A stretch of 42,863 nt of DNA from Anaerolineae bacterium (GTDB lineage Bacteria > Chloroflexota > Anaerolineae > Promineifilales > Promineifilaceae): positions 1 to 42,863 of the forward strand of contig JAHDWJ010000040.1 of assembly GCA_023384415.1 (NCBI GenBank), given 5' to 3'. This document shows positions 1-9,039 of this stretch, piece by piece. The position numbers and the translations under genes were made by a program. The notes under the pieces were generated by a model. It was given only the letters and a program-made list of their open reading frames with translations. It made no database searches and was not told where the DNA came from. Numbering within the stretch: the first letter of the stretch is position 1; each line of letters opens with the position of its first letter.

Positions 1-8
1 AGGAAAGC

Positions 9-302
9 ATGAGCAGCGAATTGACCGCCGAAAAAGTGATGGATATGGGAGAGCGTATCATCCAGATCATCTTGCAGAAGCTCCCCCCCGAAGAAGTGCT
101 GCGACAATACCGCCCTGAAGAAGTGCTGCGACAATACCGCCCCGAGGAGCGGCTGATTGGCTTGCGCCCCGAAGAAGTGGTGCGGCAGTATCGCCCAGAG
201 GAGCTGCTGCGGCAGTATTCTCCAGAGGAAATAGAGGCTTATTTGCAGCAGATAAAAGGGCAACCAACCACCAATGGGGAGCATCAGGGGGATGAGGGTT
301 GA
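9..302 (+). CDS. Rpn/DUF4351-like protein C-terminal repeat region, probably partial
   Basis: The 97-residue product is built mostly of a nine-residue repeat with consensus RPEEVLRQY (residues about 25-70), ending in SPEEIEAYLQQI. Such (S/R)PEE-L repeats are typical of the C-terminal tails of Rpn-family recombination-promoting nucleases and related DUF4351 proteins in cyanobacteria and Chloroflexota. The frame stays open to the window edge, so the ATG at 9, although preceded by AGGA at 1-4, may be internal and the nuclease domain may lie outside the window. No catalytic motif is visible in what remains. The gene abuts an RHS remnant on the opposite strand, so the junction looks rearranged. 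Nuclease activity cannot be claimed from this part alone. Confidence 0.5.
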   Translation: MSSELTAEKVMDMGERIIQIILQKLPPEEVLRQYRPEEVLRQYRPEERLIGLRPEEVVRQYRPEELLRQYSPEEIEAYLQQIKGQPTTNGEHQGDEG

Positions 303-549
303 AAGGTGGAGGGGGAACGCGGCCGCCGCTGGCTTGAGCGGTTTTCAGCCGGTCTAAGCTGTCGTAACTGAAGGTCTGGGTCACCTGGGATTGCCCTTGC
401 AGGCCGGTCACGATTTGGGTGATATTGCCCACCAGGTCATATTGGTAGCTGCGATTGTACCGGCTGACGCTGCTGTTGGTGAGTTTGAGGTTAGTGCCGC
501 TTAACTGGTAGCGGCCGCTGGCCGGGTAGTAGCTGTAACTCTGGGGTCA
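303..549 (-). pseudogene. RHS/YD-repeat protein fragment
   Basis: Read on the minus strand, this stretch encodes YYPASGRYQLSG, then YQYDLVGNITQI and FSYDSLDRLKTAQASGG, the signature of RHS/YD-repeat surface or toxin-delivery proteins. It starts right after an in-frame stop near 547-549 and loses RHS similarity at about 319-326, where a GCGGCCGC palindrome lies and the sequence turns into the antisense of the neighbouring Rpn-like gene. Only about 80 residues of a protein usually above 1000 remain, with no start codon context. It is a decayed fragment. The RHS assignment is firm; how it was broken is inference. Confidence 0.7.
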
Positions 550-600
550 GGTTGTTGCCCAAAATCTGTCGCAAAAATTGCCTGTTTTTCGCCCTCACAT

Positions 601-1917
601 TCACACCCCAGAACGAGGCTCTTTGACCTGCCAGACCATGTAGAGCAGGCCGGCCAGGGCGGCTAACGCGCTAACGGCGAATAGGGTAGGGTAGCTAATT
701 TGGGCCAGCAGCACTCCCAGCAGGGGCGCGGCCGCGCTGACCAATCCAACCAATGTGTTGGCTAACCCGGTGTAGGTAGGGCGGCGGTCAGCAGGGCTGA
801 ACTCTAACACAACCATCATGCCGGAGACGAGGATGCCCCCCTGGGAAATCCCCTGTAAAGCGAAAATAGGATAATACCAGGCCGGGTCGGGGGCGAGCCA
901 GGCCAGGGCAAAGCTGAGGGCCGCGGCCGCACCGCTCAGTTCCAGGGATAGCTTGTGCCCGTACCGGTCTGCCAGCAAGCCAAACAGCACATTGCCAAAG
1001 GTCTGCCCTAGCAAGGTAAGGGCGGTGTACCACCCCACCACGTTGTCAGCAATTTGCCACTGGCGGATGGCGGCCAGGGTAAGAAAGCCGATGCCCATGC
1101 CGCTGAGGGCCAGGAGCAGCCGGGCGATGAGAAAGTGACGAAAGTTGCGGTCCTGACGCAGCAGCGGCCGCAGTTCGGCCCAATATTGCCGGGTTTCTCG
1201 GCGGGGCACGGAAACGGCCTGTACCGGTTCACGGGTGAGGGCCAGAAAGACCCAGCTAAGGTTAATGCCGATGGCGGCGATGGCGAAACAGTAGACGAAG
1301 TTGAGGGGGAATGGGTAGGTTTTGAGCAGCCAGGCGGATAAGCTGGCCCCAACGGTGCCCAGCCCGGCACCGATGAGCATGACCAGCCCAAAGAAGCGGC
1401 CGCGTCGGTTGACCGGGAAGATGCGGGCTAACATATCCTGCCAGGCGGTAGCGATGAGGCCGGCTCCCAGCCCGTGCCAGGCGTAGCCGATGAAGAAGAG
1501 GATGAGGGCTAAGGTGGGGGACGCGGCCGCAACCACCGCCGCCAACAGAATGAGCCACATCGGCAGCCGCTCGGTAAAAAAGCCCAGGTTAATTACCACC
1601 GGCTTTTTGCGAGCCAACCGCTCCACCACATTGGCGGTAAACAGTTGGGGTAAAAACCAGCTTCCCTGGGCAATCACTGCCGCCAGGCCAATAGGGATAG
1701 CGCTGTCGGTCAGTTTGCTCAAAAAAAGGGGCACAATGGTCGTTGCTGAAATAAAACTCAACCCCAACATGAAACTGCTGCCGTCCAGAACATTGACCAC
1801 AAAATTCCAGCGGAAATTTCGGTTCATCTCAGCGGTCACTTCCGCTTCATCCCGCTGCGGTACTGGCGGGTCAACCTGGAGCAGCCAGCGTAAAGTCATT
1901 TTCCAAAATGGGAACAT
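601..1917 (-). CDS. MFS transporter
   Basis: A 438-residue integral membrane protein with about 12 hydrophobic segments, the size and layout of a major facilitator superfamily permease. After a charged cytoplasmic N-terminus (residues 1-35) the first membrane segment starts near FVVNVLDGSSFMLGLSF. The loop after TM2 (NVVERLARKKPVV) and the motif LLADRYGHKLSLEL in the second half match the MFS A-type loops. The start at 1917 is supported by AAGGAGT just upstream. The substrate cannot be told from sequence; drug or sugar efflux types are both possible. The gene is divergent from the peptide-type permease at 2175, with a repeat-rich spacer between them. Confidence 0.85.
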   Translation of the reverse strand: MFPFWKMTLRWLLQVDPPVPQRDEAEVTAEMNRNFRWNFVVNVLDGSSFMLGLSFISATTIVPLFLSKLTDSAIPIGLAAVIAQGSWFLPQLFTANVVERLARKKPVVINLGFFTERLPMWLILLAAVVAAASPTLALILFFIGYAWHGLGAGLIATAWQDMLARIFPVNRRGRFFGLVMLIGAGLGTVGASLSAWLLKTYPFPLNFVYCFAIAAIGINLSWVFLALTREPVQAVSVPRRETRQYWAELRPLLRQDRNFRHFLIARLLLALSGMGIGFLTLAAIRQWQIADNVVGWYTALTLLGQTFGNVLFGLLADRYGHKLSLELSGAAAALSFALAWLAPDPAWYYPIFALQGISQGGILVSGMMVVLEFSPADRRPTYTGLANTLVGLVSAAAPLLGVLLAQISYPTLFAVSALAALAGLLYMVWQVKEPRSGV

Positions 1918-1930
1918 ATTACTCCTTCGA

Positions 1931-2130
1931 GAATAAGGATGAATTAGGAATCAGGAATTAGGAAAGGAACCCAATCCGTTGTTGTCATCGCCACTGATGA
2001 AAAGAACAGGGATAGGAAAGAACAAGGATAAGATAGAGTAATCCCTGATCATAACAGGCAACCCATTTTTCCTGAAATAAAGAAAATAACCACATCAACA
2101 ATCTGAAACTTGAAACCTGAAACTTGAAAC
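1931..2130. repeat. Heptamer-period repeat arrays in the 1918-2174 spacer
   Basis: Three short degenerate arrays with an exact 7-bp period: 1941-1968 (GAATTAG, GAATCAG, GAATTAG, GAAAGGA), 2004-2038 (GAACAGG, GATAGGA, AAGAACA and so on) and 2103-2130 (CTGAAAC, TTGAAAC, CTGAAAC, TTGAAAC). They fill most of the spacer between divergent genes. The period resembles the short tandemly repeated repetitive sequences of cyanobacteria. Confidence 0.75.
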
Positions 2131-2139
2131 TCCCCCTTT

Positions 2140-2168
2140 TTGATCCCTAAAATCATCTTGGTTAGAAT
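2140..2168 (+). promoter_or_regulatory. Sigma-70-type promoter of the fused permease, leaderless
   Basis: TTGATC at 2140-2145 and TAGAAT at 2163-2168 are 17 bp apart. The ATG at 2175 lies six bases after the -10 box and has no ribosome binding site, so transcription probably starts at or next to the start codon and gives a leaderless mRNA. Confidence 0.6.
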
Positions 2169-2174
2169 AGGCCA

Positions 2175-4835
2175 ATGAAACAAGATGCCCTCACCTCTCC
2201 TGCCTCCATCCCTACCCCTATAGAGCAACCTGTTTTACCTGACCGTCGTTCAACTCTCTGGCGAATTTTCCGTTATTTGCTGCTGCGCGTTGTCGGGCTG
2301 GGGCTGACGGCGGTTGCCGGGATGTATCTCACTTTGTTCGTAGCTAACCTGGGAGGGAAGGTAGATGATATTCGCCGGGCGCAAATTGCTGAAGGTATGG
2401 CTATGGGAATGCGGGCGAACACCCCGGAGATGCAGGCATTGACTACAGAAGAGCGGGCCGCGCTGTTGGAGCAGCGTATCGCGGCCGCACAAGAGGCGGC
2501 CGGCCTCAACCAACCATTACTGCTGCGTAATTTTCGTTACCTGACCGACGCCCTGACCTTTAATTTTGGGGACAGCCGGTATTTTCGTACCATAGACCCT
2601 TACCACCCGAATCGCAGCCTGATCTCTGCCTTAATTAAAGAGCGAATTCCCCCAACCTTGCTTTTGTTTGGCTTAAGTAACCTGCTAGTGTTTGTGATGA
2701 GCATCTGGCTGGCTTTGATTGTCGCCCGCCGCTATGGGGGATGGCTGGACAAGTTGATAGTGATGCTCTCCCCCCTCTCCATTGCTCCTTCCTGGTTTTA
2801 TGCCATCTTCCTCATTGCTATCTTTGCTGGGGGGCTGGCCTGGTTTCCCTTTGGCGGGATGCGGCCGCCCATCCCCCCTGACACCACCCTGGGTTATTTG
2901 CAAGGGCTGGCCCGGCACACCTTCTTGCCATTCATGGCTGTCTTTCTCAGTGCCTTCTTCCAGAGCGTTTATGCCTGGCGCACCTTCTTTCTGATTTACG
3001 CCAGTGAGGATTATGTGGAGATGGCCAAAGCTAAAGGAGTATCGGCCGGGGCTATTGGTCGTCGCTATATTTTGCGCCCCACCCTGCCCCCCATTCTCAC
3101 CAGCCTGGCGTTAGTAATGATTAGCGTCTGGTCTGGCTCGGTTATTTTGGAGTCTCTGTTTAATTGGCCCGGGCTGGGAGAGCTGTTTTTTCTGGCTATC
3201 ACCCGCAATGATAATGCCGTGGTAATTGCCCTGACGGCGGTTTATGCTTATTTCCTGGCCTTCACTATTTTACTGCTGGATATTTCTTATGCCCTGGTGG
3301 ATCCCCGGGTGCGGGTGGGGGCCGGGGGGAATGGGCCACACAAGGGGCGGGTGGCGACGGCGCAAAAACAGGGCTGGGCTTTCTGGCGGCCGCGTAATGG
3401 AACAGATTCCCGCCTGACCACAGCCCAACAGTTCACCTTCTCCCCCTGGTCTATCTTCACGACCTTAGGCAGCCTGGGGCAGATGCTCTGGGCGGGGTGG
3501 CGGCAGTTGGTGGCCGCTTTCCGGGAAATTATCCGTTATCCCTCAGCCGTCATTGGCCTGGGGATTTTGCTGCTGCTGGCCGCGGCCGCGATTTATACCA
3601 TTGTCGCTGTGCCGTATGAGCAGGCTTCGGTGCAGTGGCGAGGCAATGCGGGCTGGAGCGATAACCCGGCCAACGCCCGCCCTGCCTGGTTTAACTACTT
3701 TTCTAATACCAAGCGGCCGCTCAACATTTTTATCAACAGCCAGGATGGGGAAATCGAAAAAACGGTGACGCCACTGCCGGGGATGGATGAGCAGTTGTTT
3801 ACCCTCACCTTTGTTTATCCCTACGATGATTTTCCCCAGGACATTGCTATTCAATTTTTTGTGCAAACTCCTGGCCGTTCCCCCCATATCGCCCTCTCCT
3901 GGCTCACACCAGATGGTCGCACCATCAATTTAGGTCAGCATTCCCCCAATGACCAGGACATCCTCTATCTGGATCGGGATACCCGGCTGATCCGCCGCTT
4001 GGGTGGGGTTTCTCCCAAACAAGGGTTGTTGGCCGACCCGGAGCAAGAGGTGTTGGTACCACTCAAAGGAGAGTACCAGCTTCAGGTGAGTGCTTTGTTG
4101 TTTGAAGAGGAGTCCAATGTGGATGCCCGCCTTATGGTGTATGGGCAGCTCCATGGGCTGGGGGGAACCGATTATCGCCGCCGAGATTTGGGAGTAGCCC
4201 TGCTTTGGGGGATTCCTACCGCGCTAGCGTTGGGAATTCCGGCGGCGATTATTACGACGTTGGGCATGATGGTGTTTGCCGGGGTGGGAGTCTGGTTTGG
4301 CGGCCCGGTGGATGGGTTAATTCAACGGTTAAATGATATGAACCTGGTCATCCCCCTCTTTCCCATTTTAGCGATGATTACCCAGTTTTATACCATTAGC
4401 ATCTGGTATGTGTTGGTCGCGGCCGCGATCTTTGGCATTTTTGGCAGCGGCATCAAAACGTACCGGGCCATCTTCCTGCAAGTCAAAGAATCCCCTTATG
4501 TTGAGGCAGCCCAGGCGTATGGGGCAGGGAACTTTCGCATCATCTTCTTCTACCTGGTACCGCGCATCATCCCCGTCCTCATCCCCCAAATCGTGGCCCT
4601 GGTGCCATCCTATGTTTTTCTGGAAGCGGCCCTGGCTTTTGTTGGCCTGAGTGATCCTACCTTACCTACCTGGGGTAAAATCATCAATGATGCTCACAGC
4701 CAGAGTGCCCTGCTCAACGGCCATTATTATTGGATATTGCAGCCCACCGCTTTGCTCCTGTTGCTCAGTCTGGCCTTTGCCCTGGTTGGCTTCGCTCTGG
4801 ATCGCATCTTCAACCCCCGGCTGAAAGAAGTATAA
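2175..4835 (+). CDS. Fused DppB-DppC ABC transporter permease
   Basis: An 886-residue single-chain permease of the peptide/nickel (Dpp/Opp) type. Residues about 1-380 match DppB: TM1 near the N-terminus, the periplasmic region LNQPLLLRNFRYL, and the EAA loop EDYVEMAKAKGVSAGAIGRR. Residues about 430-886 match DppC, with a second EAA loop ESPYVEAAQAYGAGNFRII and the tail IFNPRLKEV. Between TM1 and the core of the C-half sits an extracytoplasmic insert of roughly 170 residues (about 480-660) not found in ordinary DppC. Two separate subunits are the norm, so this is a fusion. No ATPase or binding-protein gene is adjacent, and the substrate is unknown. The next gene starts three bases after its stop. 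Confidence 0.85.
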   Translation: MKQDALTSPASIPTPIEQPVLPDRRSTLWRIFRYLLLRVVGLGLTAVAGMYLTLFVANLGGKVDDIRRAQIAEGMAMGMRANTPEMQALTTEERAALLEQRIAAAQEAAGLNQPLLLRNFRYLTDALTFNFGDSRYFRTIDPYHPNRSLISALIKERIPPTLLLFGLSNLLVFVMSIWLALIVARRYGGWLDKLIVMLSPLSIAPSWFYAIFLIAIFAGGLAWFPFGGMRPPIPPDTTLGYLQGLARHTFLPFMAVFLSAFFQSVYAWRTFFLIYASEDYVEMAKAKGVSAGAIGRRYILRPTLPPILTSLALVMISVWSGSVILESLFNWPGLGELFFLAITRNDNAVVIALTAVYAYFLAFTILLLDISYALVDPRVRVGAGGNGPHKGRVATAQKQGWAFWRPRNGTDSRLTTAQQFTFSPWSIFTTLGSLGQMLWAGWRQLVAAFREIIRYPSAVIGLGILLLLAAAAIYTIVAVPYEQASVQWRGNAGWSDNPANARPAWFNYFSNTKRPLNIFINSQDGEIEKTVTPLPGMDEQLFTLTFVYPYDDFPQDIAIQFFVQTPGRSPHIALSWLTPDGRTINLGQHSPNDQDILYLDRDTRLIRRLGGVSPKQGLLADPEQEVLVPLKGEYQLQVSALLFEEESNVDARLMVYGQLHGLGGTDYRRRDLGVALLWGIPTALALGIPAAIITTLGMMVFAGVGVWFGGPVDGLIQRLNDMNLVIPLFPILAMITQFYTISIWYVLVAAAIFGIFGSGIKTYRAIFLQVKESPYVEAAQAYGAGNFRIIFFYLVPRIIPVLIPQIVALVPSYVFLEAALAFVGLSDPTLPTWGKIINDAHSQSALLNGHYYWILQPTALLLLLSLAFALVGFALDRIFNPRLKEV

Positions 4836-4838
4836 ACA

Positions 4839-5555
4839 ATGGGTAAACGAAAAGATAAACGGGCCTCGGCACAGCTTTATGGGCAGATTCAGCAGACGGC
4901 GGCCCAGACCAGAGGGGAGCAGCACTCCCTGGCTATAGAAGGATGGGATGAGGGTCAAGGACACGCGGCCGCGCCCCTGAGTGAGGCTGTTTTGGCCAGT
5001 TCCCAAGCATTGGCCGGGCTGTCCCAACGTCCTGAACTGGTCAAAATGAAAAAGTTCCGCTTCCAACTGCTGCACCAATGGATTCAGACACATCTGGAGC
5101 CGGGGCGGGTTGCCGATGTGGGCGGGGGGAAAGGGTTGTTGGCTTATCTGCTGCAACAATCGGGCTGGACGGCGACGGTCGTTGATCCGGTGTACCAATC
5201 GCTGCCCCCTAAATACAAGGATTTGACCAGCAACCGGCAAATTCATCTCCAGACTGATCAATCAGTGCCCCATCGCACCCAGGAGTTTACACCAGCAATG
5301 GCTCAGGAGTTTGATCTGTTGGTGGCCTTACATGCCCATGGCTGTAATGTGCAGCTGTTGGACGCGGCCGCGGCCGCAGCTTGTGCTGTTATTCTTCTCC
5401 CCTGCTGCCTCATCCATGAACCCCTCATCCCGGCCCCTGGTGTTCCCTGGATTCAATGTGTGGTAGATTACGCGACCCAAAAAGGATTACACGTCCAGCC
5501 GTTTCGCCTCAACTTTAAGGGGCAAAACATTGGTATCTACGCCCGACGCCCTTGA
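4839..5555 (+). CDS. Class I SAM-dependent methyltransferase (Methyltransf_32-like)
   Basis: A 238-residue protein with a basic N-terminus (MGKRKDKRASAQLYG) and a Rossmann-type methyltransferase domain from about residue 80. The SAM-binding motif reads VADVGGGKGLLAYLL, followed by the acidic strand end VVDP, and the later FDLLVALHAHGCN resembles the LHACGDL motif of the Methyltransf_32 group, which holds RNA- or protein-modifying enzymes. A run of six alanines (DAAAAAA) comes from two overlapping GCGGCCGC palindromes at 5364-5377. It probably shares the transcript of the fused permease upstream. The substrate is unknown. Confidence 0.7.
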   Translation: MGKRKDKRASAQLYGQIQQTAAQTRGEQHSLAIEGWDEGQGHAAAPLSEAVLASSQALAGLSQRPELVKMKKFRFQLLHQWIQTHLEPGRVADVGGGKGLLAYLLQQSGWTATVVDPVYQSLPPKYKDLTSNRQIHLQTDQSVPHRTQEFTPAMAQEFDLLVALHAHGCNVQLLDAAAAAACAVILLPCCLIHEPLIPAPGVPWIQCVVDYATQKGLHVQPFRLNFKGQNIGIYARRP

Positions 5556-5575
5556 ATGAGTTTGGAGCAGTCAAA

Positions 5576-5725
5576 ATGCCACTCATCAAACTGATTTTAG
5601 CCGAAGATCATCATCTGATTCGTGCGGCCCTGGCCTCTTTTTTAGCCCAAGAAGAGGATATGGAAATAATCGGTGAAGTCTCTGGGCCATTGGCGGGGAC
5701 GGTCGCGGCCGCAATCTGGGCCTGA
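5576..5725 (+). pseudogene. Truncated response-regulator receiver domain
   Basis: The reading frame begins with a GGAG site and an ATG and encodes IKLILAEDHHLIRAALASFL followed by EEDMEIIGEV, the first strand, acidic pocket and first helix of a NarL-type receiver domain. Similarity stops after about residue 36, before the phosphorylated aspartate, and the frame ends at residue 49. The remaining bases are antisense to the 3' end of the broken ABC ATPase, so two gene ends were joined here, close to a GCGGCCGC site at 5705-5712. It cannot work as a response regulator. Confidence 0.75.
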
Positions 5726-6252
5726 TAACCAGCCGCATATTCAGTAATCTGACCGTCCAGAACCTCAATAACACGGGGAAGCCGGGCAGCTAATTCTCGG
5801 TCATGGGTCACCATCACCATTGTCTTTCCCTGGGCCACAATCTCCCGGAACAGGGCAAACATGGCGGCACTGGTTTCCGAATCCAGATTACCTGTTGGTT
5901 CGTCGGCGACCAGGAGGGGGGGATCATTGACCAGGGCACGAGCAATAGCCACACGCTGCTGCTGCCCGCCGCTTAATTGACCGGGGAGTTTCTGGGCGTG
6001 GTCGGCCATTCCCACCAGCTCCAGGCAAGCCATCGCTTTGTGCCACCGCTCCCGCTTATGCCCCACCTGGCAAAAGTGCATGGGCAGGACCACATTTTCA
6101 ACCGCCGAAAGGGTAGGCAGGAGCTGAAAGAACTGGAAAATGATGCCTATATTGCGGCCGCGCCAACGGGCCATCTTATTCTCACCCATAAAATTCAGGA
6201 TTGGTTCCACATCGGCGAGGCCCACGCGGTCCGCCAGCTTCTCGGTCATCAA
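5611..6252 (-). pseudogene. ABC transporter ATPase (LolD/MacB type) lacking Walker A
   Basis: The frame holds the Q-loop (IGIIFQFFQLLPTLSAVENV), the ABC signature LSGGQQQRVAIARAL, Walker B LLVADEPTGNLD and the H-loop VMVTHDREL, all typical of lipoprotein-release/macrolide-export ATPases. The first 60 or so residues with the Walker A P-loop are absent. An in-frame TAA lies just upstream, no P-loop was found in nearby frames, and no ribosome site precedes the only start (TTG). The 3' end runs into the antisense of a response-regulator fragment. No partner permease is nearby. I read it as a truncated remnant, not a working ATPase. Confidence 0.7.
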
Positions 6253-6466
6253 AATTTACCCCAGTTTGTAGGCAACATGAGCGCGGCCGCGCACCGCCCT
6301 GAATAACACCCCCTTTTCACGCCCTGCTCCCACCTTTTCCTCCAAAGGTTAGTAGTCATATCCCTCAAAATATTCTATCCTTACCTATGCGCCGGATGGA
6401 CGTTTTATTGTTCCCTGCCAACAAACAGAAGGATCAGAGCTTATTTGCTCTCTTTTATCCCGTCAC

Positions 6467-6501
6467 CAATCTCTAATCTCCAATCTCCACTCCCTGTAAC
6501 T
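6467..6501. repeat. Heptamer repeat array before the kinase gene
   Basis: CAATCTC, TAATCTC, CAATCTC, CACTCCC follow each other in exact 7-bp register and end four bases before the preferred kinase start at 6505. The same CARTCTC consensus recurs near 12.8, 14.8, 34.8 and 39.7 kb. Confidence 0.75.
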
Positions 6502-6504
6502 CTT

Positions 6505-9039
6505 ATGACCGCTTCATCCTTCGCTTATCATGTCGGCCGCAAGGTTGGCAAATACCAGTTAGAAAGCCTGATCGGGCGCGGGGGAATGGCCGAGGTGTAT
6601 AAATCCCATCACCCGGAGTTGGCGCGGCCGCTGGCAATCAAAATTGTCCACCCGTTTCTTACCGATACCCCAGGCTTTGTGGAGCGGTTCCGCCGCGAAG
6701 CCCGTACCGTTGCTGGCCTGCGCCATGCCAACATTGTCCAGGTGTATGATTTTGATGTGACCGAAGATGGCCTTTACTACATGGTCATGGAATTTATCAA
6801 TGGGCAATCTTTGGAACATTACCTGGAGATGCGCGGGGGTGCCCTCTCCGTACCCGAAGCCGTCTATCTCTTTAATCAGGTTGCGGCCGCCGTCCAATTT
6901 GCCCATGATCGGCAAATCATTCACCGGGACATTAAACCAGCCAATATTTTGCTCGATGAGGCGGGGCAGTTGTTCCTGGCTGATTTCGGCATTGTCCAGC
7001 TTTTGGGAGACAGCCGCCTGACCGGGACAGGGATCGCTACCGGGACGCCCGATTATATGGCCCCGGAGCAGGTACTCAATAAGCCAGTGACCCCGGCCAC
7101 CGATATTTATGCCCTGGGGGGGCTGCTGTACAAAATGATTACCGGCAAGCGGCCTTATGAAGGGGAGAATGGGCCGACTTTGATGATGCGCCGCCTGAAT
7201 GAGCTGCCCCCGCCCCCCCATGAGTTAGTCCCAGCTTTAGACCCCAGTGTGGAACGGGTGATCTTGAAAGCATTGCAAAAAGAGCCTGATCTACGCTATC
7301 AGAGTGCGGCCGCCATGTCTTCCGATCTCACCGCCAGTGTAGACGCGGTGCTGATGGGCCAGCCCATCCCCCTGCCCACCCCTGGCTCTACCCAACATTC
7401 ATCACAGCATACCACCCCGTACCCGGTAGCCCAGATCACCCCATCCCAGGCTGCCCTGACAGAGATAACCCCCACCCCCCCACCCACAATCGGAGCGCGG
7501 CCGCTGCCTTCCTGGGCCTGGCCGGTGGTGGCCCTGGTGGCGGTAGCTATCCTGGCAGTGGCCCTGCTCTGGCGATCGGACGCGGCCGCGACCATCCCTC
7601 CCACTGTCTCACCCACCAGCCAAACGGTTGTTAATAACCCCGACCCAACAGCCACCCAGACCGAACCAACACCCCGACCGGAAATCCCCGGCATGATTGC
7701 CATCCCTGGGGGCACCTTTGTCATGGGTAACAGCAGCGGCAGCCGCCATGAATCCCCGGTCCATCTGGTTGAACTGTCCCCCTATTACCTGGATCGCACC
7801 GAAGTCACCAACGCCGCTTATGCTGAATTTGTGGCCGCGACTGGTCACCTTGCCCCCACCCATTGGCAGCAAAATGAGCCATCGCTGTGGCAGCTTACGG
7901 CCAGCCGCCCGTTTGCCCTGGGAGACAATGAAAATCGGTTTGATTATCAGGGTAATCTGGTGCAGCCGGGGGATGGTTATTTGGCCCTGGATTTGGATGC
8001 TGACAATAACAGCGGCGTGTTGGTGGCTGTTTTTACCGGGACGCTCACCTTGTGGATTGAAGGGGTCTATGGGGGTATTGTCCGGGGGGATGCTATTACT
8101 TACACCGGCACGTTTCGTATTGAGCAGACCAGTTTTGTGGGGGATGATATACCGTTTAAGGAAGGGGGAATTGCTGATTTTGTGGTCATGCACGGCAGCA
8201 GCGGCAATGAGACCCCCCGTTACCCAGAGATGACGGCCTACCTGGCTACCTGGGGTACAGCGGATCTTTATCTGGATGGGGAGCTGCTGCTGCCTGGTTT
8301 AGGGATTCATGTGATGTTTAATGATAGTGTGCGTGACCATACGAGCCATTTTTTGCCCCGCACCGATGGCAGCTGCTGTTTTACCCCAGCCAATTTAGAG
8401 GATAAACGGGTGAACCCGGACGCTTTGGAGATTTCGGTTTGGCTGTTTGGCAATACGGGGGGAGATTATGCCATCGGTGGGAGTGTCTGGCTGAATCTTT
8501 ATTATACGGAGATTGAACTGCTGGCAGCCCCGGTGCAGAGCGACGCGGCCGCGTTCCCCCAAGGGCAGGATAATTTCCCTGTAACCAACGTGACCTGGGA
8601 TGACGCGGCCGCTTACTGCATCTGGCGCGGGGCCCGTTTACCCACTGAGGCGGAGTGGGAGTTTGCCGCTCGCGGCCGCGAAGGGCTCCTCTACCCCTGG
8701 GGCAATGAACCAAATGCTGTCCTGGTCAACAGCAACGACCATTTTTCTGGACTGACCCCAGTGGGGCAATTCCCGGCGGCCGCGTCCCCCTTTGGCCTGC
8801 TCGATATGGCTGGCAACGCCTGGGAATGGGTGGCTGATTGGTACAGCCCCGATTATTATGCCCAATCCCCTGAGCGCGACCCTATCGGCCCGGAGCTAGG
8901 CGTCTTGCGGCTGGTGCGTGGGGGCAGCTTCCGTATCTTCGACATCACCGGGCTGGATGAAGCCCGTGCCACCCACCGCCGCCCCCTGGAACCATTATCC
9001 GCCCTGGATGATGTAGGGTTCCGCTGTGCCCACCCTTAA
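6505..9039 (+). CDS. Ser/Thr protein kinase with extracellular FGE-sulfatase domain
   Basis: Starting at the ATG at 6505 the protein has 844 residues; an in-frame ATG at 6445 would only add translated heptamer repeat. The Hanks-type kinase domain spans residues about 15-275: GRGGMAEV glycine loop, K46, HRDIKPAN with D142, DFG at 160-162 and GTPDYMAPEQ. A P/T-rich linker leads to one membrane helix (about 334-353). Outside, from about residue 392, is a formylglycine-generating-enzyme-like domain: IPGGTFVMG, then VTNVTWDDAAAYC, RLPTEAEWEFAARG, DMAGNAWEWVADW and the end GFRC. This fold is split by an insert of roughly 200 residues (about 470-690) with no known motif. Such kinases sense or bind something outside the cell; the ligand is unknown. 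Confidence 0.85.
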   Translation: MTASSFAYHVGRKVGKYQLESLIGRGGMAEVYKSHHPELARPLAIKIVHPFLTDTPGFVERFRREARTVAGLRHANIVQVYDFDVTEDGLYYMVMEFINGQSLEHYLEMRGGALSVPEAVYLFNQVAAAVQFAHDRQIIHRDIKPANILLDEAGQLFLADFGIVQLLGDSRLTGTGIATGTPDYMAPEQVLNKPVTPATDIYALGGLLYKMITGKRPYEGENGPTLMMRRLNELPPPPHELVPALDPSVERVILKALQKEPDLRYQSAAAMSSDLTASVDAVLMGQPIPLPTPGSTQHSSQHTTPYPVAQITPSQAALTEITPTPPPTIGARPLPSWAWPVVALVAVAILAVALLWRSDAAATIPPTVSPTSQTVVNNPDPTATQTEPTPRPEIPGMIAIPGGTFVMGNSSGSRHESPVHLVELSPYYLDRTEVTNAAYAEFVAATGHLAPTHWQQNEPSLWQLTASRPFALGDNENRFDYQGNLVQPGDGYLALDLDADNNSGVLVAVFTGTLTLWIEGVYGGIVRGDAITYTGTFRIEQTSFVGDDIPFKEGGIADFVVMHGSSGNETPRYPEMTAYLATWGTADLYLDGELLLPGLGIHVMFNDSVRDHTSHFLPRTDGSCCFTPANLEDKRVNPDALEISVWLFGNTGGDYAIGGSVWLNLYYTEIELLAAPVQSDAAAFPQGQDNFPVTNVTWDDAAAYCIWRGARLPTEAEWEFAARGREGLLYPWGNEPNAVLVNSNDHFSGLTPVGQFPAAASPFGLLDMAGNAWEWVADWYSPDYYAQSPERDPIGPELGVLRLVRGGSFRIFDITGLDEARATHRRPLEPLSALDDVGFRCAHP

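Noticed and set aside
5611..6252. Working ABC ATPase
   Set aside because: The Walker A region is missing and an in-frame stop lies just upstream.
6445..6504. Upstream start for the Ser/Thr kinase
   Set aside because: It would translate the heptamer array; the kinase-like N-terminus begins after the ATG at 6505.
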